A DNA stretch of 64,000 nt from Schistosoma mansoni (taxonomy: Eukaryota; Platyhelminthes; Trematoda; Strigeidida; Schistosomatidae): positions 13,252,512 through 13,316,511 of the forward strand of contig NC_031497.1 in NCBI RefSeq assembly GCF_000237925.1, in the 5' to 3' direction. A program made the translations under genes and the position numbers. The notes under the pieces were generated by a model. That model saw only the letters and a list, made by a program, of their open reading frames with translations, made no database searches and was not told the origin of the DNA. This document shows positions 12,033 to 22,839 of the stretch, piece by piece (the first letter of the stretch is position 1; each line of letters starts with the position of its first letter).

Positions 12033-12108
12033 TAACTGACGAATCCCAAATAGGAAGAAACGCGCATTCTGGATTCCACCGCTAACCACTATCCATCTTT
12101 GCTTAATG
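12033..12108 (+). mobile_element. SINE family A fragment, 5'-truncated in the ribozyme
   Basis: It begins at CTGACGA. Core CTGACGA and GAAA are present, but the stem II closing pair is A/A and the 5' arm of stem I is missing. It ends at the usual CCATCTTTGCTTA boundary. It cannot fold a full hammerhead. Confidence 0.8.
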
Positions 12109-12109
12109 T

Positions 12110-12960
12110 TAGCTTAGTTATTCGGAACCTAACTAATTAGGAATGTCGCAGAAAATATAGGTTAAACAATTCCCCTCCAACTTTCTCTTGTTACATTACA
12201 TGGATACATATATCGACAATTATTTGGATAATCTACAAGGTATTCACATTTCTGGTTAACTCAGTCCTTATTAAATAAAATAGTTGTTTAATCTTGACGT
12301 CATTCTTATTTTGATTTTGAAACGTAAGGGTCAGTTATTGAAATGTTATTTACCGATATAAATAATGAGCATATTATATTAGTTCACATAATTTTGTATC
12401 CAATACCCTAGACTTTGACCTTAGTTACGTGTTTTGCAACGGTGAACCATCTAGCATGAATGCTAATTAATCAAAAATGCCACTCTTTTATGGAATGTTT
12501 TGATGAGAACTATGTAATTGGTGGATGTTTCGCATGTTATGTAACCGAAACTGTTTATTTGAATTGCATAAAGATTTATCTAAGGGACGATCCGATATCG
12601 AAGAAAAGTAGGATCAGTGAACGTCAGTATATAGTATCATAAGGTAAAACAGTTGCTTGTTCTCGGTACTTGTTCCTTATTTGAGTAGTGAAAATATTTC
12701 TATTTAAAATCAACTTCATTTCGAAACATCGGAGATGAAATAAGTGAAATATAACTCCCTGTTTTAGTTTATTCCAGTTAGTGCTATGTCCTTTGGAAAA
12801 TGAGTTGCTCAGCTAAGCTACTATTTTTCCATATCTAGTAAATAGAACTCAATTATCACTGTGATGTAAACAACGTAATACAGAATAAAATTGGGTGACT
12901 AATCATCTCAGTTATTGCAATCCTACAGAATCAATGTTACTTGTTTGCATAAGCATCTAA
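12110..12960. other. AT-rich stretch, nothing recognised
   Basis: A 60-codon open frame at 12460-12642 has neither convincing splice sites nor a recognisable motif. Confidence 0.4.
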
Positions 12961-12964
12961 TCTC

Positions 12965-14490
12965 TCGTGGAGGAGCATAGGCCAACCACTAGGATTTTCT
13001 ATCGAACTCCTTCGTGCGCTCTTATTTCGTGTGGTCCAGAGTTGCTATTCATCATTTTGATATCTGCCTCCAACTCCCGACGCAATGTGTTCCTTGGTCT
13101 TCCACTTTTTCATTTCCCTTCAGGATTCCAAGTTAGAGCTTGCCTATTGATGCGGTTTGATGATTACCTCAATGTTTATTCTATCCACTTCCATCAACTT
13201 TTCATAATTTCCTCATCAGTTTGAGGACAGTGTGTTCTCTCCCACAGTGGGCTGTTGATGATGGTACCCGGCTAACGGATATTGAGTATCCTGAGTTGAC
13301 AATTATTTACAAATACTTGTACAATTTCGATGATGGTTGTGGTAGTTCTCCAAGTTTCAGCTCCGTACAGTAGAACTGTTTTGATGTTCGTATTGAAGAT
13401 TCTCACTTTGATAATCGCTTGCGGACAGTTGTTTTGAGTTACATATGCTCTTCAACTCCAGGGATGCTATCCATGATTTGCCAGTCCTCGCCTTTACGTC
13501 TGCATCAGATCCTCTTTCTTCATCGATGATGCTGCTGATCAGCTACGTAAAATTTTCCATCTCTTCCAGTGTTTATTCATCAAGTGTGACTAGGTTACTA
13601 TTCTCCTTGTTGTATTTGAAGATCTTGATTCTTTCCTTGTGTATGTTGAGGTTACTGATGCAGAGGCATTTACTACACTAGTTGTCTTCATCTGAATTTG
13701 TTGGTGTATACGGGATAGAATAACTAGTTGATCTTCAGTGTACAAATCGTTTAGTTGCATCGAAGCTGTTCATTATATTCTGTACTTCCCCTTGGATATG
13801 GAGGTCTTCATAATTTTATCAACCACTAGAAGTAAGAGGAAGCGGGAGAGTAAGCAGCCTTATCTGACTCCGGTCTTCACTTGGAATGCACCTGCCAGCT
13901 GTCCTCCATGCACCACTTTACAGTGCAGTTCGTCATACGAATTCCAGATGATGTTGAGGATGTTATCGGGTACACCACAGTGTCGAAGAAGGTTCCATGA
14001 GGTTTTCCTATTCACACCGTCAAACGCCTTCTCATACTCAAGGAAGTTGATGTAAAGTGACAAGTATCATTCAATTGATTGTTCAACGATGTCGTGATTT
14101 AGTCTGTACCCGACCGATCCTTACGGAATCCAGCCTGTTGACCTCGAAGTTGGACATCTACCGAATCAATCATCCGGTTCAGCAGCACTGTTGAAAACGT
14201 TTCCTGATATTGACAGTGGTGTGATTCCTCTGTAGTTCTCACATTTGCTTACATCTTTTTTCTTTGGTATCTTTATGAAATATCCTTCATTCCAGTCTTT
14301 CGGCACTTGTTTCTTCACCCGAATCTTCTTGAATAGAACGTGGAGCATGTTTGCAGTTACTTCTATGTTTGACTTCAGTGTCTTGGCTGGTTTGTTGTCA
14401 AGTTCTGTGGCTTTCTCACTCTTGATTTGTCTGATTGTTATCCTGATTTCTTCGATCGTTGGTGGAGTGATATCTATATGAAGGTTTGTA
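12965..14490 (-). mobile_element. RTE-B LINE fragment, copy 1 of a direct-repeat pair
   Basis: On the minus strand, in broken frames: RT finger block (KIPKKKDVSKCENYRGITPL, 14166-14348), palm entry (SLYINFLEYEKAFDGVNRKT, then GGQLAGAFQVKTGVR, 13860-14063), then thumb and C-terminal parts down to 12965. The endonuclease is missing. Positions from about 13105 to 14075 are almost identical to 46285-47255, in the same orientation and at a constant offset of 33180. Sequence left of that block is clearly more divergent between the two. Confidence 0.85.
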
Positions 14491-14834
14491 GGTGAAGTGA
14501 ATACTAAAGGTAAATGTAATGATTAATCTTAGTATATCAGGAATCGACTAAAGTTTGACTGTATGAACAGTCATATTCCATATTATTGGTTAAGTATTAT
14601 TGTACCTTCTACTCAACTAAAAAACTACAGTTTCAATCCTGTATGAGATCGGCTCTGTCCACTATTAACGATCTCTTTTACTTGTTCTATTGTTAATAGA
14701 GGTGCTTGATAAAATATATCTTTAATTATTTTCTAAACTGTTTTTTTTATATTTTTAGTTGTAATTATTTTCACAATAATTTTATCACTGAGTTTTATTT
14801 GAATAAATTTTGTTTTATTAAACTTATATGATTG

Positions 14835-15100
14835 GAAGTGGATAGGATGCACATTGAGGAAATCACTCAACGGAGTCACAAGGCAGGCCCTCACATGGAA
14901 TCCTGAAGGCCAAAGGAGAAGAGGAAGATCAAAGAACACATTAAGCTGAAAAATGGAGACAGATATGAGAAGAATGAACAAAAATTGGATAGAACTAGGA
15001 AGGAAGGCTCAGGACAGAGTGGCTTGGAGAATGCTTGCCGGCGGTCTATGCTCCATTGGGAGTAACGGACGTAAGTAAGTAAGTAAGTAAATAAGAAAAC
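14835..15100 (+). mobile_element. RTE-B LINE 3' end with (TAAG)n tail
   Basis: Plus-strand codons read [17 protein letters not shown], then a weak continuation, IELGRKAQDRVAWRMLAGGL and CSIGSNG. This is the conserved C terminus of the RTE-B reverse transcriptase. It is followed by TAAG repeats at 15074-15091, the short tandem tail expected of RTE elements. It is severely 5'-truncated. Confidence 0.85.
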
Positions 15101-15109
15101 TTATATGGT

Positions 15110-15585
15110 TCCTATCAAATATCAAACTGTTTAACTGTCATTTCTTTTTTTATCCATTTTTGATATAATATCAACTTTGTGAATAATTTCATATTTAGTA
15201 TGAATGTATTTATGTTGATGTTTAACATTAAAACAAAAACAAACTTAAATAATTGATTTTGGTATAATAATTATCGTTATTTATTGTACACTACTTATTA
15301 TTATTTTTTCATATCAGCCAAAATTTTTTTTTTTTTATTACAAATGTACAGATTATATAGAGACAAATTTAGACGTATCATTAAGTTAACAACTATTTAG
15401 TCTAATTGTATTGTTTACTTATTTTTTTTAATATTTAATTTAAGTAGTAATTTTTGACGATTTATAAATTTTATTCGCTGAAAAACAATTAGCAAAACAT
15501 AATATGGTTCAATCAATTGATTGTTTTTCATTTTTAAAGTTGTATAATAATAAATAAGTAAATGTTTTTTTGAATTATTGATAAT
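15110..15585. other. AT-rich stretch, nothing recognised
   Basis: Poly-A/T-rich sequence with no gene or repeat family recognised. Confidence 0.45.
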
Positions 15586-15586
15586 G

Positions 15587-15842
15587 TTGGCTATCAAGAC
15601 TCAGTAGCTGAATGGATAACGCGATGGCGTTTGAAGTGAAAGGTACTGGGTTCGAGTCCCAAATAGGATGAAACGCGCATCCTGGATTGCACTGCTAGCC
15701 ACTATTCATCTTTGCTTATAATGCTTGTGAATTAAGATAATATCGAAGCAATACGCATAGTATTCACATATGGCGAATAAGGGACTGACCAGTTGCAGTC
15801 CTAAACACCAATGGGAAGATTCAAACAAACAATACTAAGTGT
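15587..15842 (+). mobile_element. SINE family A, near full length, ribozyme core deleted
   Basis: The head (ACTCAGTAGCTGAATGG, then B box GGGTTCGAGTCCC) runs straight into AAATAGGATGAAACGCGC and the normal 3' half, ending with GGGAAGATTCAAACAAACAA. Compared with other copies about 50 bp are missing between two GAGTCCCA repeats, which removes stem I 5', the CTGACGA core and half of stem II. The Pol III-like promoter is intact; the ribozyme is abolished. Confidence 0.88.
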
Positions 15843-16121
15843 ATTGATAATGTTCGTTATCTATAAACTTAATAACAAGGTTACAAAATAGAGAGAAAAA
15901 AATCAAAATAAAAAACTAAAAATGTATTTGATATGATCTTAAATGGTTATTAAGAATATTCAAAGGGGTATTAATTTTAAAAACGGGGACGAAAACAAGT
16001 CAGTTTGTATTGAGATATTTATGGCATAAGAGAGTGGGAAGTTTGTGTTTTCAAAAAAAAACGAAAGCTTGAGATCATTAGAAAAGCAAAGGTGGGATAA
16101 ATGTTCTTGTATACAAAGTAA

Positions 16122-16180
16122 GTAACTTCACCCCATTGCACAAGCAAGTGGTTATCAGAACTCAGTAGCTAAGTGGATAA
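16122..16180 (+). mobile_element. SINE family A 5' fragment
   Basis: It matches only the head of the family, from AACTTCACCCCATTGCACAA to ACTCAGTAGCTAAGTGG, and then is lost. Confidence 0.75.
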
Positions 16181-16189
16181 TTTTCTTTC

Positions 16190-16785
16190 TTAACAGTCTT
16201 AAATAGAAAGTGTATTGAACGACCGATACATATAGCTCTACTGGTGAAGATAAATTAATAAATGAACATTAAAATGGTCAGATGTGATACCATAATCATT
16301 GTTTCAACATATTGAAAATGAAAAGGTAGTTCAATCAACTTTCTATGAATTTTGTTTAATCACATGGTTTGAAATGACAAAAAATGTTTATTGTAAAACT
16401 GTCTAAGGAGGGGAAAATATACGACTGAACTTATTCATCAATTAACCGAAGATAAGATGAATACAACTTCTTATAAAATTTGGATAAAATTTGATTAACT
16501 TATATATATCATAATAAATAGTTGTACAGAAGCACATGAGAGAACATTAGTGTGGTGAATGTTTAGAGTTGTGCCGATGAATAAAAGTTATATAACTATG
16601 CTTTTGGAATTTATTGTTACAATAACTTCCCAAAAATATCAAGTTACAGCGTGATTTGTTGAAAGAGTTTTAATCCTGTTTATCTTCATGACTTTGGCCC
16701 AATCCAATTTGTTTTGGGATTTCAGAGGTTTATTTTCACTCGTTTGAGGAAGTACTCGTTTTTCACATAACATCATCAATTAATA
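16190..16785. other. AT-rich stretch, nothing recognised
   Basis: No gene or repeat family recognised. Confidence 0.4.
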
Positions 16786-16796
16786 TTTGTATTGGC

Positions 16797-17230
16797 CTGA
16801 GAGCCCCCAAATGTCCTAGTACGGCCGAGAGTGGGAAGGGTCCGCTCTCCCTCTCGAAATACTCTCACATGGCCACGCGTATATAGCCTCTGTCAGGGAA
16901 GTCCTACTCACTGCCTTCTCGTGGCATTACTGTTGTTTACGAAATTGAGAGGACGAAAAGCGAATGTCCGGCGCTTTAACCGGGTCGGTGGACACGGAAA
17001 GTTCACCTAGGGGAGTTGGAAAACCCTGATTCCAAACCAATGGTGCACATGGGCTCCACTATCCTGAGGGAACAAATGGAGTATGAATCATTCGTTGGTC
17101 ACCGAGTACCATGGGACTGCATCTCCTCACGATGCTCTATTGCCTTGTGGATCAGACCTTTAGGTCAAAGTCTCGGGGTGTGACTCCCTGAGAAAACCAT
17201 TCATTGCGGTTTAGGCACCCGATCAGTTTC
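16797..17230 (+). repeat. Unclassified GC-richer interspersed repeat, copy 1
   Basis: It matches 40490-40930 at high identity, for example CTCACATGGCCACGCGTATA and TCAGGGAAGTCCTACTCACT in both. It is markedly more GC-rich than its surroundings. No protein domain was recognised on either strand. It may be a terminal or untranslated part of a larger retroelement. Confidence 0.75.
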
Positions 17231-17239
17231 ACACAATCA

Positions 17240-18030
17240 TTCTTTATTCTCACATTCCCAGTGTGCATTTGAACATTTTGGTGTCTTCTATTTCATGTTA
17301 TTCAATTATAATAACCACATTTAGTTCGCCTGAGGTTATTTTATTTAGGTGTTTGAATTTTCAAAGGTCTAACTATATTCATAATAATTGCTTAATCTAT
17401 TGCCAAAATTGTTTTCATAAAAAAATTTACCACAGAGCATTATACAATAATAGTTGAATATACTAAGTAGTATATTATGAGTAATCCCCTTACCAATTTT
17501 TCACATTTCATACAGTCATCTTTAAAAGATATGTCTAGAATTCTCTGGAATAATACATATAATATTTGATGTAAATAGGAACGACAGAAACATGTAGTTA
17601 TAAAAAATGATAAAAATAATATCGTGATATAATCAGACAAAGGTCCTGATATAGAATATAATAAATAAATATGGTCGTAGAACTCCAAGAAAACAATATT
17701 GATTAAGCTTGAAAAAATCTTCAATAGCATAAACATCACAAAATAACAAGACAAAACAGGATATTGAAGAACTATTCAATGTAAAAAGAAAGTTTTGACT
17801 TATACAAAAGGAATTTATAAGACTAACGGATGAAGTGAACAGAGTCAATCTTTCAAAGATACTATAAGGACTAATCAGATAAACATTGCCATATTGTTTT
17901 TTTATGGAGATATATGTATGCATACAAGAACGCATGCATAATCTTTCTTGTATTTCAATCTTTAAAATTTGTTAGTTTTCCTAAATATGGATTATTAAAG
18001 GATTGCCGAAGAAATGTAAGTCAGTTATTT
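17240..18030. other. AT-rich stretch, nothing recognised
   Basis: Two overlapping minus-strand open frames (17440-17935) are AT-driven and carry no motif I recognise. Confidence 0.4.
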
Positions 18031-18044
18031 AGTATGTCAGTCAA

Positions 18045-18250
18045 CGCCTACTGTGCAATAGTTCAATTGCAAAGTCTTCGGTTATGATACTGAGTAACAG
18101 GAGATTCGAATCTCATGGAAAGTATAAGCTTCCTCAAGGCTGCAGATAAAATTCCCGGTTTAGTGGGAAATGTTTTGAAGTCTGAGTTTGGGGCTTTCTA
18201 CTGATAGTTTCTAGTCTCCTAACATCAGCCACACCAAATTAGTTGTTACT
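18045..18250 (+). repeat. Possible degenerate tRNA-like SINE
   Basis: A B-box-like GGAGATTCGAATCTC is followed by about 100 bases loosely resembling SINE layout. Too decayed for a family call. Confidence 0.3.
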
Positions 18251-18524
18251 TAAACTCAGGAATAAATTAAATTGCTAGGAAAAGAAAGTTTTGATCTTAA
18301 TGGAAATAAAAAGATGGAGAAACGAAAGTGGTTTTAAAATTTATTAATAGAAACTTTTACTTGATAAATTTTTCTAAAACTGGTGAACAGTAATAAATGT
18401 ACCAAATCTCTTTTAAGTACAATAACCAGATGGCAAGCGGGAATTACTGTGACTTAATTTTATCGCTTTATATATACGCCTAACGTCTTTAATGAATAAC
18501 GTTACCCTTTTGAAACTAAGCTCT

Positions 18525-18705
18525 ACTTAAGATACTCCATATCTATTGGCCGGATACCATCGATAACAACCTACTCCGGAAGAGAACAAACTAGCTTCCA
18601 GCTGAAGAGGAAATTAGGAAAAGACGTTGGAGGTGGACAGGACACATCACAGCAATCATCAAACTCCATTTAGAGAGGAGAGATCAAACTTATAATCCTC
18701 AAAGC
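18525..18705 (+). mobile_element. RTE-B LINE fragment
   Basis: It corresponds to the stretch of RTE-B RT near the C terminus (about GGCCGGATACCATCGATA through CAGCTGAAGAGGAAATTAGG). It is short, with broken frames. Confidence 0.65.
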
Positions 18706-18719
18706 AAGATAAAAACAAG

Positions 18720-19290
18720 CAATACCTTTCAACCAACTACGTCTCTCTTGTTTAAAATAGCCATATAAATCATGTAGACTTAGGCTTGTTGTCTATTACA
18801 CAGACGCGTTATGCACACAATTTTTTCAGCTGTATTTATCTTGCTAAAACCATATACACAAACTGACTCAAATACAGCTATAGTTTGGACAGTAAACTGT
18901 CCATTGAAAAACGTATTTGTTTGATATTTTCACCAACAAAGGAGGTCAATGGTCTTTCATCACCATCCTTGCAGTCTTCATAGATCAACTTATAATGGCT
19001 ACAGGAGCTAATTTTCTCAACGAATTGTCACCATAAACTGTGCGAGAGACTTCAATTTTTACCAAACATTTGCTTTTGAGCCGTTGTTTCATTTATTATT
19101 TAACTTCCTTCTCCTAAAAGAACAAAAATCATTACCCGTTTTATCGTCATAAGACTTTTTAGAGCTTATGTGCTGTTACACAGTAAATTGACATAATTAG
19201 TATAGTGGTAGGTAAAGGAAATAAATATCAGTATAGAATTGTGGAGATTGTTTATTTTTGATTGAGATTATGAAACGATCAATTTTAGAT
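18720..19290. other. AT-rich stretch, nothing recognised
   Basis: No gene or repeat family recognised. Confidence 0.4.
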
Positions 19291-19294
19291 AACC

Positions 19295-19490
19295 ATTGAC
19301 AACCTATAAGCACTGGAGGCTATCTCATCCCACTATGGGACTTCTTAGCAGTGTGCATCCGTAATCCCGCACGCGGGATTCAAATCCAGAATCTTCAGTC
19401 TCGCCCGCAAACTCACGTGAACCTGTAGACCAGTGTGCCAGTATCCAATCATGTTAATGTCTAACTTCAACCAATCCACGATATTGCACG
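19295..19490 (-). mobile_element. SINE family B copy, degenerate
   Basis: On the minus strand the B box (GGATTTGAATCCCGC) is followed by CGGATGCACACTGCTAAGAA and TCCCATAGTGGGAT, the family B hammerhead region (19310-19356) with a damaged core and cleavage site. The plus-strand right flank (19430-19490) shares a module with 20098-20160. Confidence 0.6.
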
Positions 19491-20097
19491 ATTTTGATCG
19501 ATTAATAATCTGAGTAAGAAAAATAAAGTCAGTCGATGATAGAAGATAAGACTTAGGCATTGAACAGTTTATAAAATGTTCAACAAATTCAGTTACTACA
19601 GGACGATAATTGTACTTATTGAAAAGCTGAAATTTCCACTAGCTAATAGACTGGATACCGAGTTCGAACAAACTGGATGTGATGGGCATTTCAGGACAAT
19701 TTGTCCAATTTTTTGTTTAATTATATTCATGACTAAAAACCTCGTTAGTATAGTTCATATATTTACTTATTCAGTAAATATATGAATAATCAAAAACAAT
19801 GAAAAATCTAGACTATAGATAGTTTTTTCCAAACAAATTTACCAGTATCAGTTTTGAGTTCGATTTATAGTGAACTGACTGCTACGTTTAATTAGAAACA
19901 AAAAACTAGCGACTTCTCACAATGTTTTAAGCATTGTTTTTCTGTTAAATATTTAGATGAAAGTGTTTAATTGATCACACGACTGCCTAACTAACTTGAT
20001 TAATCTTAAAATTAGTATAAACGGTTATCATATTTTCATAATAGCAACTAAAAGCATATTTAAAAGTCAAAGTCAAAATAACATTGAGTAACTAGAC

Positions 20098-20440
20098 CTA
20101 TGAACCGGCATCCAACGGTGTTAATGTCAAACCTTGACTAATCCACGATGTCCTACGGCCATCCTTCATTGTCTTCAATTGGTAACTGCCTCACGCTCAA
20201 CACGATAGAACCTCACTGGTCATGGCTTTACCACTAGAAGTCGGAGAATCCTCTCTCTAAACCAGTCATTAGTGAGCACATGATGCCGAGTGCGGGATCT
20301 TGGATATGCTCTGCTGCGGAGTTCCATGATATAATGAAATGTCCGTTCAGTGTTTCGAGGTTTTCAATGGTGGTCTAATATTGATCGGTTCATGGATTCA
20401 ATGGAATTCAGAAATCTCCACAGCCCTAAACTGACAACTA
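20098..20440 (+). mobile_element. SINE family B copy, degenerate
   Basis: GAGTGCGGGATCTTGGATAT, CTGCTGCGGAGTTCCATGAT, GAAATGTCCGTTCAGTG and TTTTCAATGGTGGTCTAAT follow the family B body in order. The core reads CTGCGGA, so the hammerhead is dead. The left end carries a module shared with the 19.4-kb copy. Confidence 0.55.
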
Positions 20441-20566
20441 AATTATAATAAAAACTGCGATCTGAATAAAAAGCACAAATTAACAAAATCATATTTAACC
20501 TGCTAAACAGAATATTAGAGAATAATATTTGATGGTCTTACAAAAAGCACTTCTTTGTACGATTGG

Positions 20567-20906
20567 TATGAGTTGTGTGAATGAATTAAGGCAATATCGA
20601 GCAAAACGCACAGCATGCAGATATACCAATAAGAGACTGGTCAATTGCAGTCCCAAGCATCAATGGAAAGATTCGAACTAACAATGCTAAGCGAATTTAA
20701 ACTTCACCCCATTGCACAAGCAAGTGGCTATCAGAACTCAGTAGCAAAGGGGATCTCTCGTTGGCGTTTGAAGCGAAAAGTACTGGGTTTGAGTCCCAGA
20801 GTGGACATCAACTCTGAGATACAGGTACATCTAGCTGACTAGTCCCAAATAGGACGAAACTTGCTTCCTGGATTCCACTGCTAGTCACTATCCATCTTTG
20901 CTTAGA
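20567..20906 (+). mobile_element. SINE family A, permuted unit (3' half then 5' half)
   Basis: The 3' half of a unit comes first (20567-20697, through AATAAGAGACTGGTCAATTG and GCTAAGCGAATTTAA). The head, Pol III-like B box and ribozyme of the next unit follow directly (20698-20906), stopping at CCATCTTTGCTTA. Together they make about one unit length, cut at the usual 3' boundary. The ribozyme (20829-20872) has core CTGACTA (G8 changed) and weakened stem I, so it should be inactive. Confidence 0.85.
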
Positions 20907-20909
20907 ATT

Positions 20910-21720
20910 TAAATTGGTTTATTATAAATACTGGTTGTATACAAGAAAGTATAGAATCAGTTAATTATTTTTAATGACTATAAACATAAAGATTTTGGTA
21001 TGTATAACTAAGTTTATGAACCGTCTAGATATTCCATTGTGTTAGAAACAACATCTAGAGGTATAGGAAGAAGCAGATAGAATTTTACACATAAATTAGA
21101 AAACTACATACTTGAAAGCTCATACTGATTAAGTGTGCAAGTATAACGCTTTTTATTGTTCTCCTCTGTCTTTTTATTAACCTTGAATGGTGATATTCTG
21201 AAATACGATAGTGGACTTCCCTAGTTGTGCACTTACTATAACTGGTTCTACGGTAACAGCTAGACTTTAATCAAAACACGTCACTATCATTCAACATATG
21301 TCAATAAATATTATTATCTTATTTACAAGCATAAAGTTAAATTGAAACTTGACCTTAATTTTTGATAGATTACTGTTTCTTTAAATACAGAATAAACAGA
21401 TAATGATTACATATAATAACAGTTTTTATTTATGTTGGATGGCTGATTAATAATGAACTATTTTCTACATATTTACAATGATCTGTTAAAAATATCAAAA
21501 CATTACTTTGCAGATAAATGATATGACTTTTAAGTAAATCAAATCGTGTACTTGAATAATAAATGTTCAATATAAAATAACAATTGGTAGGAAATAATTG
21601 TCAGCATATGATATTTATAAACTTATTTGGTAATTGGATTAGCTAATATGTAATTGAATTAAGCTACCAGACTTCTCTCTGTAGGTTTTTTCCTCATTCA
21701 GTATAAACAAATATGATTAA
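20910..21720. other. AT-rich stretch, nothing recognised
   Basis: No gene or repeat family recognised. Confidence 0.4.
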
Positions 21721-21726
21721 ATATAC

Positions 21727-21955
21727 TGGCTCAGTGGTCTAGAGGTTAAGCGCTCGCGCGCGAGACTGATAGATCTTGGGTTCGAATCTCACCAGGCGGG
21801 ATCGTGGATGCACACTGCTGAGGAGTACCACAATAGGACCGAACATTCGTCCCGTGCTTCCAGGTTTTCCATAGTGGTCTAGCTTCAATTGACTCGTGAA
21901 TTCAACTATAAAAAAGAAATTTACTAAAATCTCCACAAAACACCTCCTGAAAATA
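21727..21955 (+). mobile_element. SINE family B copy, nearly full length
   Basis: It starts TGGCTCAGTGGTCTAGAGG (A-box-like), with B box GGGTTCGAATCTCACC. The hammerhead region is 21813-21856: core CTGAGGA intact and GTC cleavage site present, but GAAA has become CGAA and stem II has one mismatch. The tail reads TAGCTTCAATTGACTCGTGA and then AAATCTCCACAAAACACC. Confidence 0.8.
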
Positions 21956-21964
21956 TGAAATAGT

Positions 21965-22650
21965 TTAAAAACAAGTAACAAAGGACAGATAGCTTTGCAT
22001 TTTCAAATAACAGATACTAATAAGTATTCACAGCTGACAATCAACAGGCGTTTAACACAATAAAAATAGCTTTAATATCACTGGTGTCATATATTCACAT
22101 ATTCAACAGAAGGTTGATTCGAGACTAATTTCCACTGCCAATCGATGTCACTTGATACATTGAAAGAGAAACAACAATTGATTAATTGTTCGTCTCGATT
22201 AGGTACTTGTTAACAATTTGCGATCACTACACAATACTGCATAGAACCTATGTTATATAAGCATTAAAAACTGGGATACTATGGGGATATTAAGAAGTAA
22301 TTTCGAACCTCAGTCAGTTAAGAATATCATACGATCATTCTGACCATTCTAATTTACAAATGGCACAATTTTGAAGTATTCATATCATAAAAGATACAAA
22401 AGTTCATCTTTTTCACCAAATAACATTGTCTAATGCATGCCTTATTTCGGCCTTTGTAAAATAACACAATAATTATGGTTTATATTTGGAGGGCATGACG
22501 TCGAGGTTATTAAAAAAAATAATAATTTATTCATGAAAATATGCCTTAAATCATGAGTGTATAAGAAGAAAAAAAACACGTACATATATAAGAACTTTCG
22601 TCTAAATTAGAATGAATAGTTCCACAATATTTGGACTCCGAGTTGATATA
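21965..22650. other. AT-rich stretch, nothing recognised
   Basis: No gene or repeat family recognised. Confidence 0.4.
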
Positions 22651-22655
22651 AGACA

Positions 22656-22834
22656 TTAAATAGGAATAATATATTTGTAAAATCTCAACGAATGAATTTG
22701 AAGTAAATCCAACGTTTCACCTGGCAATCTGGGAAATTTTCTTGAAAAAAGCTTGGACCAGATTGCCAGGAGAAACGTCGGATTTACTCCAACTTCATTC
22801 GCTGAGTTTTTACAAATATATTATTCCTATTTAA
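22656..22834. repeat. Long hairpin / foldback element
   Basis: Arms 22656-22732 and 22758-22834 are reverse complements over 77 bp with about six mismatches, separated by 25 bp. Both outer ends read TTAAATAGGAATAATATATT outward. No open frame. It fits a hairpin-type MITE or a solitary terminal-inverted-repeat pair. Confidence 0.8.
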
Positions 22835-22839
22835 AACAC

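Noticed and set aside
13445-14055. Plus-strand open frames of 78-105 codons, also at 46625-47235
   Set aside because: Antisense to the RTE-B reverse transcriptase.
16900-16970. Hammerhead motif in the GC-rich repeat
   Set aside because: GAGGACGAAA looks like the 3' part of a hammerhead core, but there is no CTGANGA or stem partner upstream.
21727-21800. tRNA gene
   Set aside because: Only A-box and B-box-like parts are present, with no cloverleaf; it is the head of a SINE, and the same holds for 8.33 and 15.6 kb.
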